The notes below the pieces were generated by a model that saw only the letters and a program-made list of their open reading frames with translations, was not told the DNA's origin and searched no databases. A stretch of DNA of 32,737 bases from Brasilonema bromeliae SPC951 (GTDB lineage: Bacteria > Cyanobacteriota > Cyanobacteriia > Cyanobacteriales > Nostocaceae), in contig NZ_QMEB01000037.1 of the NCBI RefSeq assembly GCF_012912135.1, positions 239 to 32,975 of the forward strand, given 5' to 3'. Positions 8,015 through 16,055 of the stretch are shown in pieces (positions within the stretch are counted from its first letter, which is position 1; every line of letters starts with the position of its first letter). A program made the translations under genes and the position numbers.

Positions 8015-11000
8015 TCACCAAGTCACATCGCCAGTCAAATTATTATCTACCCGTAGAACAGAAGATGATTGGGTAATGTCGCTGCTAACACTGCCATTCA
8101 CGAGGTTAGTATTAGGATTGCGGGGGTTGTAGCTGCTGGTGTCAATTGTCAACGGGTTAGGGAAGGCGTAAGCAATGTTCTCCCAAGGAACAAACTTAAA
8201 GTTGGTGTTGACGTTTTCACCATCGACAATCTTAGCAGGCAAATTTCTGCCATCCTGAGTAATGAATACACCATACGGGAAGTTGGGACCCAACGGCACG
8301 TTGATAACATCTGCACCATCTGACTCTTGAACGCTGTCAATTCCTCCGTTGTTACCAACACCAAAACGACCTACGAAGTCATTTTGACCCTCACGAGTGT
8401 AGACTACAAAGGTGCTGTCACCTTGACTAGAAGCTAGCAGATAACCTGTACCATCTTTAGCATAATAGATGGAGAGTCCTTCCACATCGTCTTCCACATA
8501 GCTACCGCCTAAGTCTTTCACTTTGTCAATCAGCGTACCAGTTGTGCCTCCATTTGGTTCTGCTTGATACTTCCAAATCCCTACATCTTCTTGACCAATG
8601 TAAAGATAACCGAGTTCTTGGTCTGCTACTGTTCCCTCAAGTTGAGCATCACGTCCAGCAGTTGTAGGTACTGTGAAATTACGTACTCTTTCAGCACCAA
8701 TCTTACCATTTCCTGTGTCAATCAATTTGTACTGTGCAACATCTCCAGTTTCTCTACGATTGGCAAAGACGTAGTAATCATCTGTCACAGGACTATGGTA
8801 CAAAGCTATGCCATAAGCACTCCGCGATGATGGTGAGTAGGGAGGTTCAAAGGGTGATGATTGGAACAAAGTACCGATACTGCTATCTGTGATATCTTCC
8901 AGGTATTGACCCGAGGTGCTGGGAGAGGAATTGATTTTGAAGATAGCCAGCTTATCGTTGTTGCGGTCTGTCGCTACGGCAATATCAACAGAATCACCGC
9001 CTAACTTAAAGCCGTATTGCAGGTCAATGTTGTTGTAACGGATATTACCTGGATTGAACTCTTGTAAGAGATTACCAGACAAGTCATAAACTCGTAAGCC
9101 TGCATTTTTCACTGCTGTGAGTACTAGGCTTTGTTCTGGATTAGAGGAATTTACATAGATAGCCGGGTCATCCGCGTCTGCGCGTTGGTCGCGTGGTAAA
9201 TTTGGGTCATTCAACAAGTCAGGACGGGTTTCCACTGTAGGCGCGACGGTAGGAACTAAGTCTGCACCCAAAGCGAGAATTTGAGTAAATTGGGTCTGGC
9301 TAAAGTTGTTGTCACTCACCAAAACGATGGACTGACGACCATCATCCAGTTTTGGACCAAAGGCGATGCCTTCAATATTATCTGTACCTGTGGGTAGATT
9401 CAGCGAGTTGAGATTTAACACCAAACGCTTCTCGGCAGGTTTGATATCTGCTAGTTGTTCAGCACTTAAATTATTAAGAGAATCGTAATACTTGATGTCA
9501 GTTGCTCCTTGCAAGCTGACTTCGTAAATTTTGATGGTATTGCCAACTCCTGCGGAGAAAGAGCGTTCCAATGCTAGTAGTGTACCTCGGTTATCAAGTG
9601 CGAGTAAATCTACTAAGCCATTATCACCTGAACCTGTCGTGGGGTTTGGTAGAGTGGCGATCGCATCAGTCTTATAAAGATATTCCTTCTCTGGCTGTCC
9701 GCTCACCAAGTTATATTGTAAGATACGAGAACGGCTTCCATCAGTCAGTGTCGCAGTAGGACCATCTTGGAACAGGGCGTTTTCTGTTGCTGTGTACAAA
9801 GTCTTTTGGTCAGGCGTAATGGTGAGACTTTCAAATGCCAAGTTGTTGCGAACACCTGAAATCTGAGTATCGCCAGCATCGATAACACCATTTCCATTAG
9901 TATCTTGTACAACGGGAAGAAACTTACTAGGAACAGGTAAGGAACGTACTTGCTGTCCTGTGGTGAGAGAAAATTCATTGACGAAAGGATTTGTCACTCG
10001 ACCTGCACTGACGTTCACCTCTCCTTCAGAAGAGATGAATACCGTATTATTCTTGGTTAAAGCAATGCCTTCAGGGTCGAGACTGTTGAGTAGGAACTCC
10101 TTACCATTCTCATCTTTGAGGGTAGTCACATCTGTGAATGTGACACTCAAGTCGGTTTTTTGAGGAGATGCAGTTTCTAGGGTAAATGTGTAGAAGCGCG
10201 CGGGAGCAATTTGGGAGCGGTCATCTGAGATACTGTAGAAGCGATTATTTGCTGCATCGTATGTGACTCCGGACAATCCGCCAACAGGAGTTTCTTTTCC
10301 ATCCACGGTTCCAGCCGCACCATTCGGGATAAAGCCAGTGGGGAAGATTGTTTGTCCTGAGAAGTTTACATCCGGAATTGTCTTACCTGCTTCCGTGGGT
10401 GGTACCTGCAAATCAGCCCATACTAAACGATGGTCGGAACTGGGGAAACCACCAGATAAACTAGAGTCGTAAGTGCCTACCAGTGGAAACAGTGGGTCAG
10501 TATTGAGGGGCCAGAAAACGGCTGAGTTTGTGATGTTTAAGTCAGCAGAAGGTAATACGTAGTCTGTCCGCAAATTGCCAGGATTCGTATCCGAAAAGTC
10601 TGCTGTGTCAAAAGCAGAGTTACCGCGATGATTCAGATTTGCTCCACCCTGTAATATAGCTTGCTGTGAACCACCGGAACTAGAAGGGATGAAATTTGTA
10701 TTGATATTGGGGTTCAGCAATAATTGCCGGATAGCGTTGTTGTAGCTGTCGCCATCAAAGGGGTCTGCATTTTGGTCACCCATAATGACAAAGCGTGAAC
10801 CAGCAGCAAGACCACCTTTTTTACCCGCATCGTCGTAGATGTAGACACCTTTACCTGGAGTAATGTAATCTGAAAAGAAACGAATTTCGTCGTAGTTGCG
10901 TTTACCATTGCGGTCTTCCGGACCATCGAACGTCGGGGGTGTCGGATGGCTGACCAAAGCGTGAATTGTCTCGCCATTGACTGTAATTGGAACATCCCAA

Positions 11001-11578
11001 TGACTTTTGGAAGAAAGACGTAACACGGCTTGTTCTTCTTCTGAGTACCAAGGTGTCTGGGAGTCAGGAAGAGCAATAGTTGGCAAGAGTGACCCTGGTA
11101 TATCCTTCCACAGGAAGTTTTGGAACGTCCGTACATTAGCAGTGTCGATGGGGTACTTCGACAGCAGCAACAAGCCGTACTGACCAGGGAACTCGCCAAA
11201 GCCAAACGCATCGTCACCATATCCTCGTGTACCAGGAGTTGTGACGACTGTACCATCGTTATTCAAGTCAAATCCAGATGGGATACCAGTATTTGAGGGT
11301 GCGATGTAGACGTAAGGGTAGTCAACTACGTTTGCCCCGTTTTGACTGACACCTAAGTAATTTTTCTGGAAGAGTCGGACTGGCGAAAGAGGATCTGCCT
11401 GATTGTAATCAAACTCGTTAATCAGCAGCACATCTGGGTTATTACGCTGGATAATTTCAGCAACAGCTTTTGCTTGAGCATTATCAGGGGTAGACAAATC
11501 AGTGACTAACTGACCTTCTGCGCTGCGGTTTAGAGAAGCATTGAACTGTGAAAAGCGGACTGTATTAGTGGTTACCAT
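8015..11578 (-). CDS. Three-domain phosphatase: EEP nuclease/phosphatase, esterase-like, 3-phytase
   Basis: A giant phosphate-scavenging-type protein of 1187 residues. Residues about 5-395 are an endonuclease/exonuclease/phosphatase fold: DVLLINEFDYN (catalytic Glu), LVSHPTPPTFDG, VIMGDQNADPFDG and the terminal SSDHRLVWADLQ. Residues about 405-775 match the esterase-like activity of phytase domain (GGLSGVTYDAANNRFYSISD, LDPEGIALTKNNTVFISSEG). From about 790 to 1110 is a beta-propeller 3-phytase with the hallmark ADADDPAIYV, the DVEGLSIYYAKDG calcium/phosphate region and DFVGRFGVGNN. The start is taken at 11578, where the protein begins MVTTNTVRFSQFNASLN and AGGCGA lies upstream. An in-frame ATG at 11665 would add 29 residues that look unlike a signal peptide. 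No N-terminal export signal or C-terminal RTX repeats are evident, so secretion is unclear. Substrates are probably phytate and other organic phosphates. PHO-box-like repeats lie 175 bp upstream. Confidence 0.9.
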   Translation of the reverse strand: MVTTNTVRFSQFNASLNRSAEGQLVTDLSTPDNAQAKAVAEIIQRNNPDVLLINEFDYNQADPLSPVRLFQKNYLGVSQNGANVVDYPYVYIAPSNTGIPSGFDLNNDGTVVTTPGTRGYGDDAFGFGEFPGQYGLLLLSKYPIDTANVRTFQNFLWKDIPGSLLPTIALPDSQTPWYSEEEQAVLRLSSKSHWDVPITVNGETIHALVSHPTPPTFDGPEDRNGKRNYDEIRFFSDYITPGKGVYIYDDAGKKGGLAAGSRFVIMGDQNADPFDGDSYNNAIRQLLLNPNINTNFIPSSSGGSQQAILQGGANLNHRGNSAFDTADFSDTNPGNLRTDYVLPSADLNITNSAVFWPLNTDPLFPLVGTYDSSLSGGFPSSDHRLVWADLQVPPTEAGKTIPDVNFSGQTIFPTGFIPNGAAGTVDGKETPVGGLSGVTYDAANNRFYSISDDRSQIAPARFYTFTLETASPQKTDLSVTFTDVTTLKDENGKEFLLNSLDPEGIALTKNNTVFISSEGEVNVSAGRVTNPFVNEFSLTTGQQVRSLPVPSKFLPVVQDTNGNGVIDAGDTQISGVRNNLAFESLTITPDQKTLYTATENALFQDGPTATLTDGSRSRILQYNLVSGQPEKEYLYKTDAIATLPNPTTGSGDNGLVDLLALDNRGTLLALERSFSAGVGNTIKIYEVSLQGATDIKYYDSLNNLSAEQLADIKPAEKRLVLNLNSLNLPTGTDNIEGIAFGPKLDDGRQSIVLVSDNNFSQTQFTQILALGADLVPTVAPTVETRPDLLNDPNLPRDQRADADDPAIYVNSSNPEQSLVLTAVKNAGLRVYDLSGNLLQEFNPGNIRYNNIDLQYGFKLGGDSVDIAVATDRNNDKLAIFKINSSPSTSGQYLEDITDSSIGTLFQSSPFEPPYSPSSRSAYGIALYHSPVTDDYYVFANRRETGDVAQYKLIDTGNGKIGAERVRNFTVPTTAGRDAQLEGTVADQELGYLYIGQEDVGIWKYQAEPNGGTTGTLIDKVKDLGGSYVEDDVEGLSIYYAKDGTGYLLASSQGDSTFVVYTREGQNDFVGRFGVGNNGGIDSVQESDGADVINVPLGPNFPYGVFITQDGRNLPAKIVDGENVNTNFKFVPWENIAYAFPNPLTIDTSSYNPRNPNTNLVNGSVSSDITQSSSVLRVDNNLTGDVTW

Positions 11579-11752
11579 AATATTCGCCTGAATAAGTGTA
11601 TCAACTGCAAAGACAAGCTTTAGATTCGGGGCAATTCGTGATGTACAAACGACAATATTGCGCATTCCTTCTATGAAGAAGCGCAGATTCTGAAATGATC
11701 GTCATTGCTATTTGTATTAATTTGTATTCAGCATCATCAAATTATCTTAGTA

Positions 11753-11782
11753 ACATTAAGAAGTAGATAGCAAAAGGTTAAG
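11753..11782 (-). promoter_or_regulatory. PHO-box-like triplet upstream of phytase gene
   Basis: On the minus strand three octamers are spaced exactly 3 bp apart: CTTAACCT (11775-11782), GCTATCTA (11764-11771), CTTAATGT (11753-11760). The first matches the cyanobacterial PhoB/SphR half-site fully, the third at six of eight positions, the second at about four. A GATAAT hexamer follows six bases later (11741-11746), well placed as a -10 element for an activated promoter. This suggests induction by phosphate starvation. Confidence 0.5.
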
Positions 11783-11881
11783 ACATCAGTAAAACTTGTA
11801 ACGGTCTTTACCTCTTTTGTTAATTAACCTGCGGAATGTGGGATCTATCTATGCCTATCTATGCCGATGCGAAAAATACAG

Positions 11882-11911
11882 ATCCCCCACTTCGTAAGAG
11901 AAGTCGGGGAT
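11882..11911 (-). terminator. Strong hairpin, likely terminator of the scytonemin regulator operon
   Basis: ATCCCCCACTTC (11882-11893) and GAAGTCGGGGAT (11900-11911) pair over 12 positions with one mismatch and a 6-base loop. On the minus strand, the direction of the regulator genes, CTGTATTTTT follows; on the plus strand TTTTGTTTTGTTTTT follows, so it could act both ways. GGGGAT/GACTTC palindromes of this kind also recur as dispersed elements in Nostocales. Confidence 0.6.
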
Positions 11912-11959
11912 TTTGTTTTGTTTTTCACATTTTTTGTAGCGTGCGCGTAGGCTTATGAT

Positions 11960-12820
11960 TTAGGACTGCGATAGATTCAGTGAAGTTTTATAATCTCCGA
12001 CTTTGGAATTGCGAATCAGTTGATGCTCTTTTCTCCAGGTTTGAGGAGGGATACCGTGATGTTGACGAAACTGGCGGGAAAAATGACACGCATTTTGATA
12101 GCCGAGTGCTAAAGCAATTTGCTCGATTGTTTGGTTAGTATCTTGGAGTAAAGAACGTGCTGCTGACATCCGGCGCTTAACAATCCAGTTGTTGACTGTT
12201 TCTCCTGTGATTTTTCCAACTCTGTTAGTCAAGTAAGCCGAAGAGTAACCAACTGCTTCAGCTACGTCACACAGAGTGATACCTTGGTCATAATTTGCCT
12301 CTATATAGTCGAAAACTTCTTTAAGTTGCGGTACAGAAGGAAAGATAGATTCTGAGTCCACTGATGAAGCTGTGTCTGGTGCGACGGGTGCTGAAAAATT
12401 CTGGCAGCATGCAGTATACCAGTACTGCATAATTTTTACTTGCTTTTCTAATCTGACTGCTATAGCTCTGAGTAACTGCTGTACTGTACAAGGCTTGGTA
12501 AGATAGTCATCTGCTCCCAATTCCATACCTTTGCGAAGAGATTCGTTACTGGCGCTACCAGTTAGAAAAATAAACGGTATAATTGCAGTCACAGGATCTT
12601 GGCGCAGCATCCTGAGAACGCCAAAACCATCCATATCCGGCATCATAATATCGCAAATCACTAAATCGGGTAGATGCTCTTGTGCTTTTTGGATACCAAT
12701 AGTACCATTTTCAGCACCTATGGTGTCGAAACCTTCCGCCTCAAGACCGTCTAAAAAGATCTTACGGCTCATGGCATTATCTTCAATAATCAGAATTTTT
12801 TGTGACGATTTGTTTATCAT
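11960..12820 (-). CDS. AraC-type response regulator of the scytonemin locus (Npun_F1278-like)
   Basis: DNA-binding response regulator of 286 residues. The receiver domain (9-125) has the acidic pair E13/D14, phospho-acceptor D57 in LVICDIMMPDMDGF, the Thr of FLTGS and K109 in DYLTKP. A linker precedes an AraC/XylS domain at about 175-272 with two helix-turn-helices (LCDVAEAVGYSSAYLTNRV; IEQIALALGYQNACHFSRQF) ending HHGIPPQTWR. ATG at 12820 is preferred over TTG at 12826. It lies 37 bp after the sensor kinase gene on the same strand, so the two form an operon. Its counterpart next to scyA in Nostoc punctiforme, Npun_F1278, is reported to be essential for UVA-induced scytonemin synthesis. Likely target: the long region before scyA. 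Assignment rests on synteny and domain order. Confidence 0.93.
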   Translation of the reverse strand: MINKSSQKILIIEDNAMSRKIFLDGLEAEGFDTIGAENGTIGIQKAQEHLPDLVICDIMMPDMDGFGVLRMLRQDPVTAIIPFIFLTGSASNESLRKGMELGADDYLTKPCTVQQLLRAIAVRLEKQVKIMQYWYTACCQNFSAPVAPDTASSVDSESIFPSVPQLKEVFDYIEANYDQGITLCDVAEAVGYSSAYLTNRVGKITGETVNNWIVKRRMSAARSLLQDTNQTIEQIALALGYQNACHFSRQFRQHHGIPPQTWRKEHQLIRNSKVGDYKTSLNLSQS

Positions 12821-12857
12821 GTCCAATTGGTAGATGTTGATGTCTTTTAGCTAAGAG

Positions 12858-14813
12858 TTAAGAGCTAACCGTTGGTAGATTGACAGTAAAAGTCGTGCCA
12901 ACACCAACCACACTTTCCACGGTGATTTCACCGCCATGTAGATCTACGAGAGTTTTAACAATCGATAGACCCAATCCAGTTCCTGGTATATTGTCAATAT
13001 TGCTGCCACGATAAAATGGCTCGAATATTTGTTGTTGATCCACTACTGGAATACCAATACCTGAATCTTCAATTTGAAAAACGACTTGATTGTTTTGACA
13101 GTAAAGTCTAAAAGTCACCGTGCTACTAGTAGGTGAATACTTGATAGCATTCGAGAGTAAATTAGTTAATATATGCTGTAGCAGTTTTGGATCTAAATAA
13201 CCAGTAGAGCAGTTACCTTGGCTGACAAAGTTGATAGCTTTTTGGTTACCGCCTGCTATCTGTACCTGTGCTAGGATATCTGTGCAAAACCTCTCCAGGT
13301 TGAGTTGTCTTGGCTGACACTCCAATCTTGCAGATTCTGCCTGACCATACAATAGAATTTCGTCTAATAATTCACTAATTTGCTGAACAGCAACTGTAAT
13401 CAAATCCAGATACGAACGATTTTTTTCTTCAGTCCATTGGTGAATATGACGTTTGAGTAAATCAGCAGAGAATGAGACAATGTTGAGCGGAGTGCGGAAT
13501 TGATGGCAAAGCATAGAAACAAAACGTTCTCTGAGTTCGCTCAGTCGCTTTGCATGCTCAAGAGCTTGATGAAGCTCCGATTCTGCCTGCTTATAATCTG
13601 TAATATCAATGGCTGTCAGTAATTCGACTGGCTTTCTTGCGAAATCCAGCATTCCATCCAGTACTCCTACTGTACAGGCTAGCCAGCGCTCCACACCATT
13701 TTTTGTTCTAATCTGCATCTCCTGATATTCACTGTAGCCGGCTCCATTCTGCTTGTGAACCTGCCTAAGCTTTTTGCTTGTAATAAGTCGGTCTATATTA
13801 AAGTTATTGAACAATTCTTTTTTTGGATAGCCAGTGAGTACCTCTGCTGCAGAATTGGCATAGCAAATGCGACTGTCGCAAATTAGGAAAATACTAGCTT
13901 CTGTAGTTTCTGCCAAAGTACGAAATCTGGCTTCATTGAGCCTAAGTGCTTCTTCTGTTTTTCTGGACTCAGTAACGTCCCATATACTCCATACTCTACC
14001 GATAATTTTGTCTCCAAGCCGTTGTGGCTCAGAGTAATGTGCAAAGACTCTCCCATCCTTCAATTCCACCAAGTCATAGCTCTGTTTATCCGATTGACTA
14101 GGCATTTCCCAAACAGCCTGACGAAAAATCTCTGGATATTTAACTTGGTTCTCAAAAAAGCCTTTTGCTCGGTGAGATTTTTTAGACAGACTAACCGAGT
14201 TTGGGAATTGCCACATCTCCAGAAATTTCTGATTGTAGCAAAGAATTTCTCCTTCAAAATTCACTGCAACTATGCCATTTGCAGTGGATTCTAACGTCGA
14301 GCGAAGTAGGGAAAGAGATGTTTCTAGTTCTGTTTGTGTTCTTTGATATTCAATAACTTCTTGCTCGAACTCTTCTTTTGGATCAGAGGTTCTGTCAATA
14401 TACTGTTGTACGCTCAAGCCTACTAATTCATCACTACTATCACGAGCAAAGGCACAGCCAAATTCTTTGCCTTGGTACTCTATATAAGTAAGATTCATTT
14501 CTACTAGAAAGACTCGACCTGTTCTTGTTTGATATCTAAATTTAAAGGTGAGGGAACCTTTTTCCTTGAGTGCTATCCATTTGTCTGACCAATTGTGTGC
14601 CGAAAAGTCTACATCTATATCTTGCAGTGTCATCGAGAGTAGTTCCTCACGGGAATACTCACTCATACGGCACATGGCATCATTCACGTAGAGAATTTGT
14701 GCGTTTAATCCCACACTGAAAGCAGCATCCGCAACCTGGTTAATAAGAAATTGTGCTAGCTTCAATTCCTCTTCCGGCTGTAGCACCGATTGAGAACTAG
14801 TATCAAATAGCAT
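12858..14813 (-). CDS. Triple-PAS sensor histidine kinase of the scytonemin locus (Npun_F1277-like)
   Basis: Soluble sensor kinase of 651 residues, no membrane segments. Three PAS domains lie at about 25-140, 165-280 and 290-410. Then HisKA with H-box MLCHQFRTPLN (H437; Gln replaces the usual Glu after the His), N-box NLLSNAIKYSP, G1 EDSGIGIP and G2 GTGLGLSIVKT. ATG at 14813 with GGTGA five bases upstream is better than the TTG at 14825. The gene heads the leftward operon that includes the AraC-type regulator and is divergent from scyA, as in N. punctiforme. By position it should relay the light/UVA or redox cue for sunscreen production. No chromophore-binding Cys of LOV type is obvious in the PAS domains, so the sensing mechanism cannot be read from sequence. 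Confidence 0.93.
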   Translation of the reverse strand: MLFDTSSQSVLQPEEELKLAQFLINQVADAAFSVGLNAQILYVNDAMCRMSEYSREELLSMTLQDIDVDFSAHNWSDKWIALKEKGSLTFKFRYQTRTGRVFLVEMNLTYIEYQGKEFGCAFARDSSDELVGLSVQQYIDRTSDPKEEFEQEVIEYQRTQTELETSLSLLRSTLESTANGIVAVNFEGEILCYNQKFLEMWQFPNSVSLSKKSHRAKGFFENQVKYPEIFRQAVWEMPSQSDKQSYDLVELKDGRVFAHYSEPQRLGDKIIGRVWSIWDVTESRKTEEALRLNEARFRTLAETTEASIFLICDSRICYANSAAEVLTGYPKKELFNNFNIDRLITSKKLRQVHKQNGAGYSEYQEMQIRTKNGVERWLACTVGVLDGMLDFARKPVELLTAIDITDYKQAESELHQALEHAKRLSELRERFVSMLCHQFRTPLNIVSFSADLLKRHIHQWTEEKNRSYLDLITVAVQQISELLDEILLYGQAESARLECQPRQLNLERFCTDILAQVQIAGGNQKAINFVSQGNCSTGYLDPKLLQHILTNLLSNAIKYSPTSSTVTFRLYCQNNQVVFQIEDSGIGIPVVDQQQIFEPFYRGSNIDNIPGTGLGLSIVKTLVDLHGGEITVESVVGVGTTFTVNLPTVSS

Positions 14814-16055
14814 AATATTCACCAAAACTCATCACCCTCTACTGACCTGACAAAAAAAGTATAAATTAGCACTGTAGCGTTTTTGGGACTTGTTATCAAA
14901 ATTTCTGAAATTTGGTGTTACGTTTTATCTGTCGCCTAACTTTAACTTATGAAATCTATAAGTATCTTAATATAACTTAATGTAAAAGTCAAAAAAATTC
15001 ATTTTTATCACCCTGAAGCACGATAGCTGACAGTACCGCTGCTTAAACGCTCTGTTAAATGACAGTGGAAAAATCAAATACAGAAAACATTCAAGTATAA
15101 ATCTTAGCCTTTAACAACGATGAGCAGAATATTTCCTTTTGAACATTTTTACTAGTTTTACCTCGTATAAGTTTAAGCACTCATATCAGCTTCTTAGTTG
15201 CAAAATGAATAACTGTATTACTACTGTGTACTTTTCTAGAATATAGTGACTAAAAACACGCAATACAGTTAACTTACTTAATTTGAGTAAAGAGCAGACA
15301 AATTTATAGATTTTCATGGCTGAATTGTTTCTAGTTAACCTAATTTCTTTAATTTACTCTTCTATGAATTCAACTACAAAATATTTTACAAGATCATCTG
15401 TCAAAAGAAATACCCTAATCCTGGCAAAATATGTATAGGCTAATACTTATCTATCTTGAGATTGATTATAGTAGAACCGAAAGAAGTGTTTTTGATAAGC
15501 AAACTTCTACTTAAAGGGCGTTGTGCTGCAACAGCACTAGAATTTATTCCACTTTTCAAGCAGAATCAGGCAAAACATTAAAATTTTATTAAAAATACGA
15601 TGAACGCTATTTTTTGTGCTTATGTTCACTGGTTGTCCTTAGTTTTTCTTAGGTAACTCTACTTTCAAGTCATAATTAAGACATGTTAAAAAAGTAACTG
15701 AATGACCGATGTAAAGTACCAAAAGGTAGAGAAAAGTTGTTCAAAGAGTCGTACATATCATATTTAGTACAAACAAAAAATCTGACAACTCAATCAAAAG
15801 ATTTTTCATTGCAGTAAAGTATCTAGCTTTTGTAGTCTTGTTTCCATAAGCACAGCCTCAATTGTTTAACTTCTTCGCAACAAGTTTTTTTACTGACGAA
15901 AAAGCGATCACTCGCCTTTCCCAGTGTTCGTCAAACTGGGTCGTGAAAATGTAGAAAAAATGGTGACATAAGGGATACTTAAGGCTGTGTGTGCGAGTGC
16001 AGCCTGAGAAATATAACTGGTAGCCTCTCCAATAATCAGGGAATATGTAGACGCA
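14814..16055. promoter_or_regulatory. Long divergent control region between scytonemin regulators and scyA
   Basis: A 1,242-bp AT-rich region with no credible gene on either strand. It must hold the regulator-operon promoter (left) and the scyA promoter (right). Visible structure: a GTGCTG-CAA-CAGCAC hairpin at 15523-15537 and a set of overlapping hairpins at 15895-16004 just before scyA. The scyA ribosome site is weak (AGGGA, about 13 bases before the ATG). I cannot place -35/-10 boxes or the regulator's binding site with confidence. Confidence 0.7.
15895..16004 (+). promoter_or_regulatory. Potential structured scyA 5-prime leader
   Basis: Two mutually exclusive pairings are visible: CCCAGT (15920-15925) with ACTGGG (15935-15940), and GACGAA (15895-15900) with TTCGTC (15927-15932), which uses the loop of the first hairpin. 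A further stem, GGCTG (15983-15987) with CAGCC (16000-16004), lies 52 bases before the scyA ATG. This could be an attenuator-like leader if the transcript starts upstream of 15895, which is not known. Confidence 0.35.

Larger units (their letters stand above)
11579..11959. other. Intergenic region between phytase gene and response regulator
   Basis: A 381-bp gap. From right to left it holds the end of the regulator operon with a strong hairpin (11882-11911), a short direct repeat of TATCTATGCC near 11847-11866, the PHO-box-like triplet and the phytase 5-prime leader. No gene is evident. Confidence 0.6.

Noticed and set aside
10714-11256. 180-codon frame inside the phytase gene, same strand, other frame
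   Set aside because: The enclosing frame carries clear EEP-domain motifs throughout; this is a shadow frame.
11576-11665. Extension of the phytase gene to the ATG at 11665
   Set aside because: Adds 29 residues unlike a signal peptide; the internal ATG has a better upstream site and starts directly with the conserved domain.
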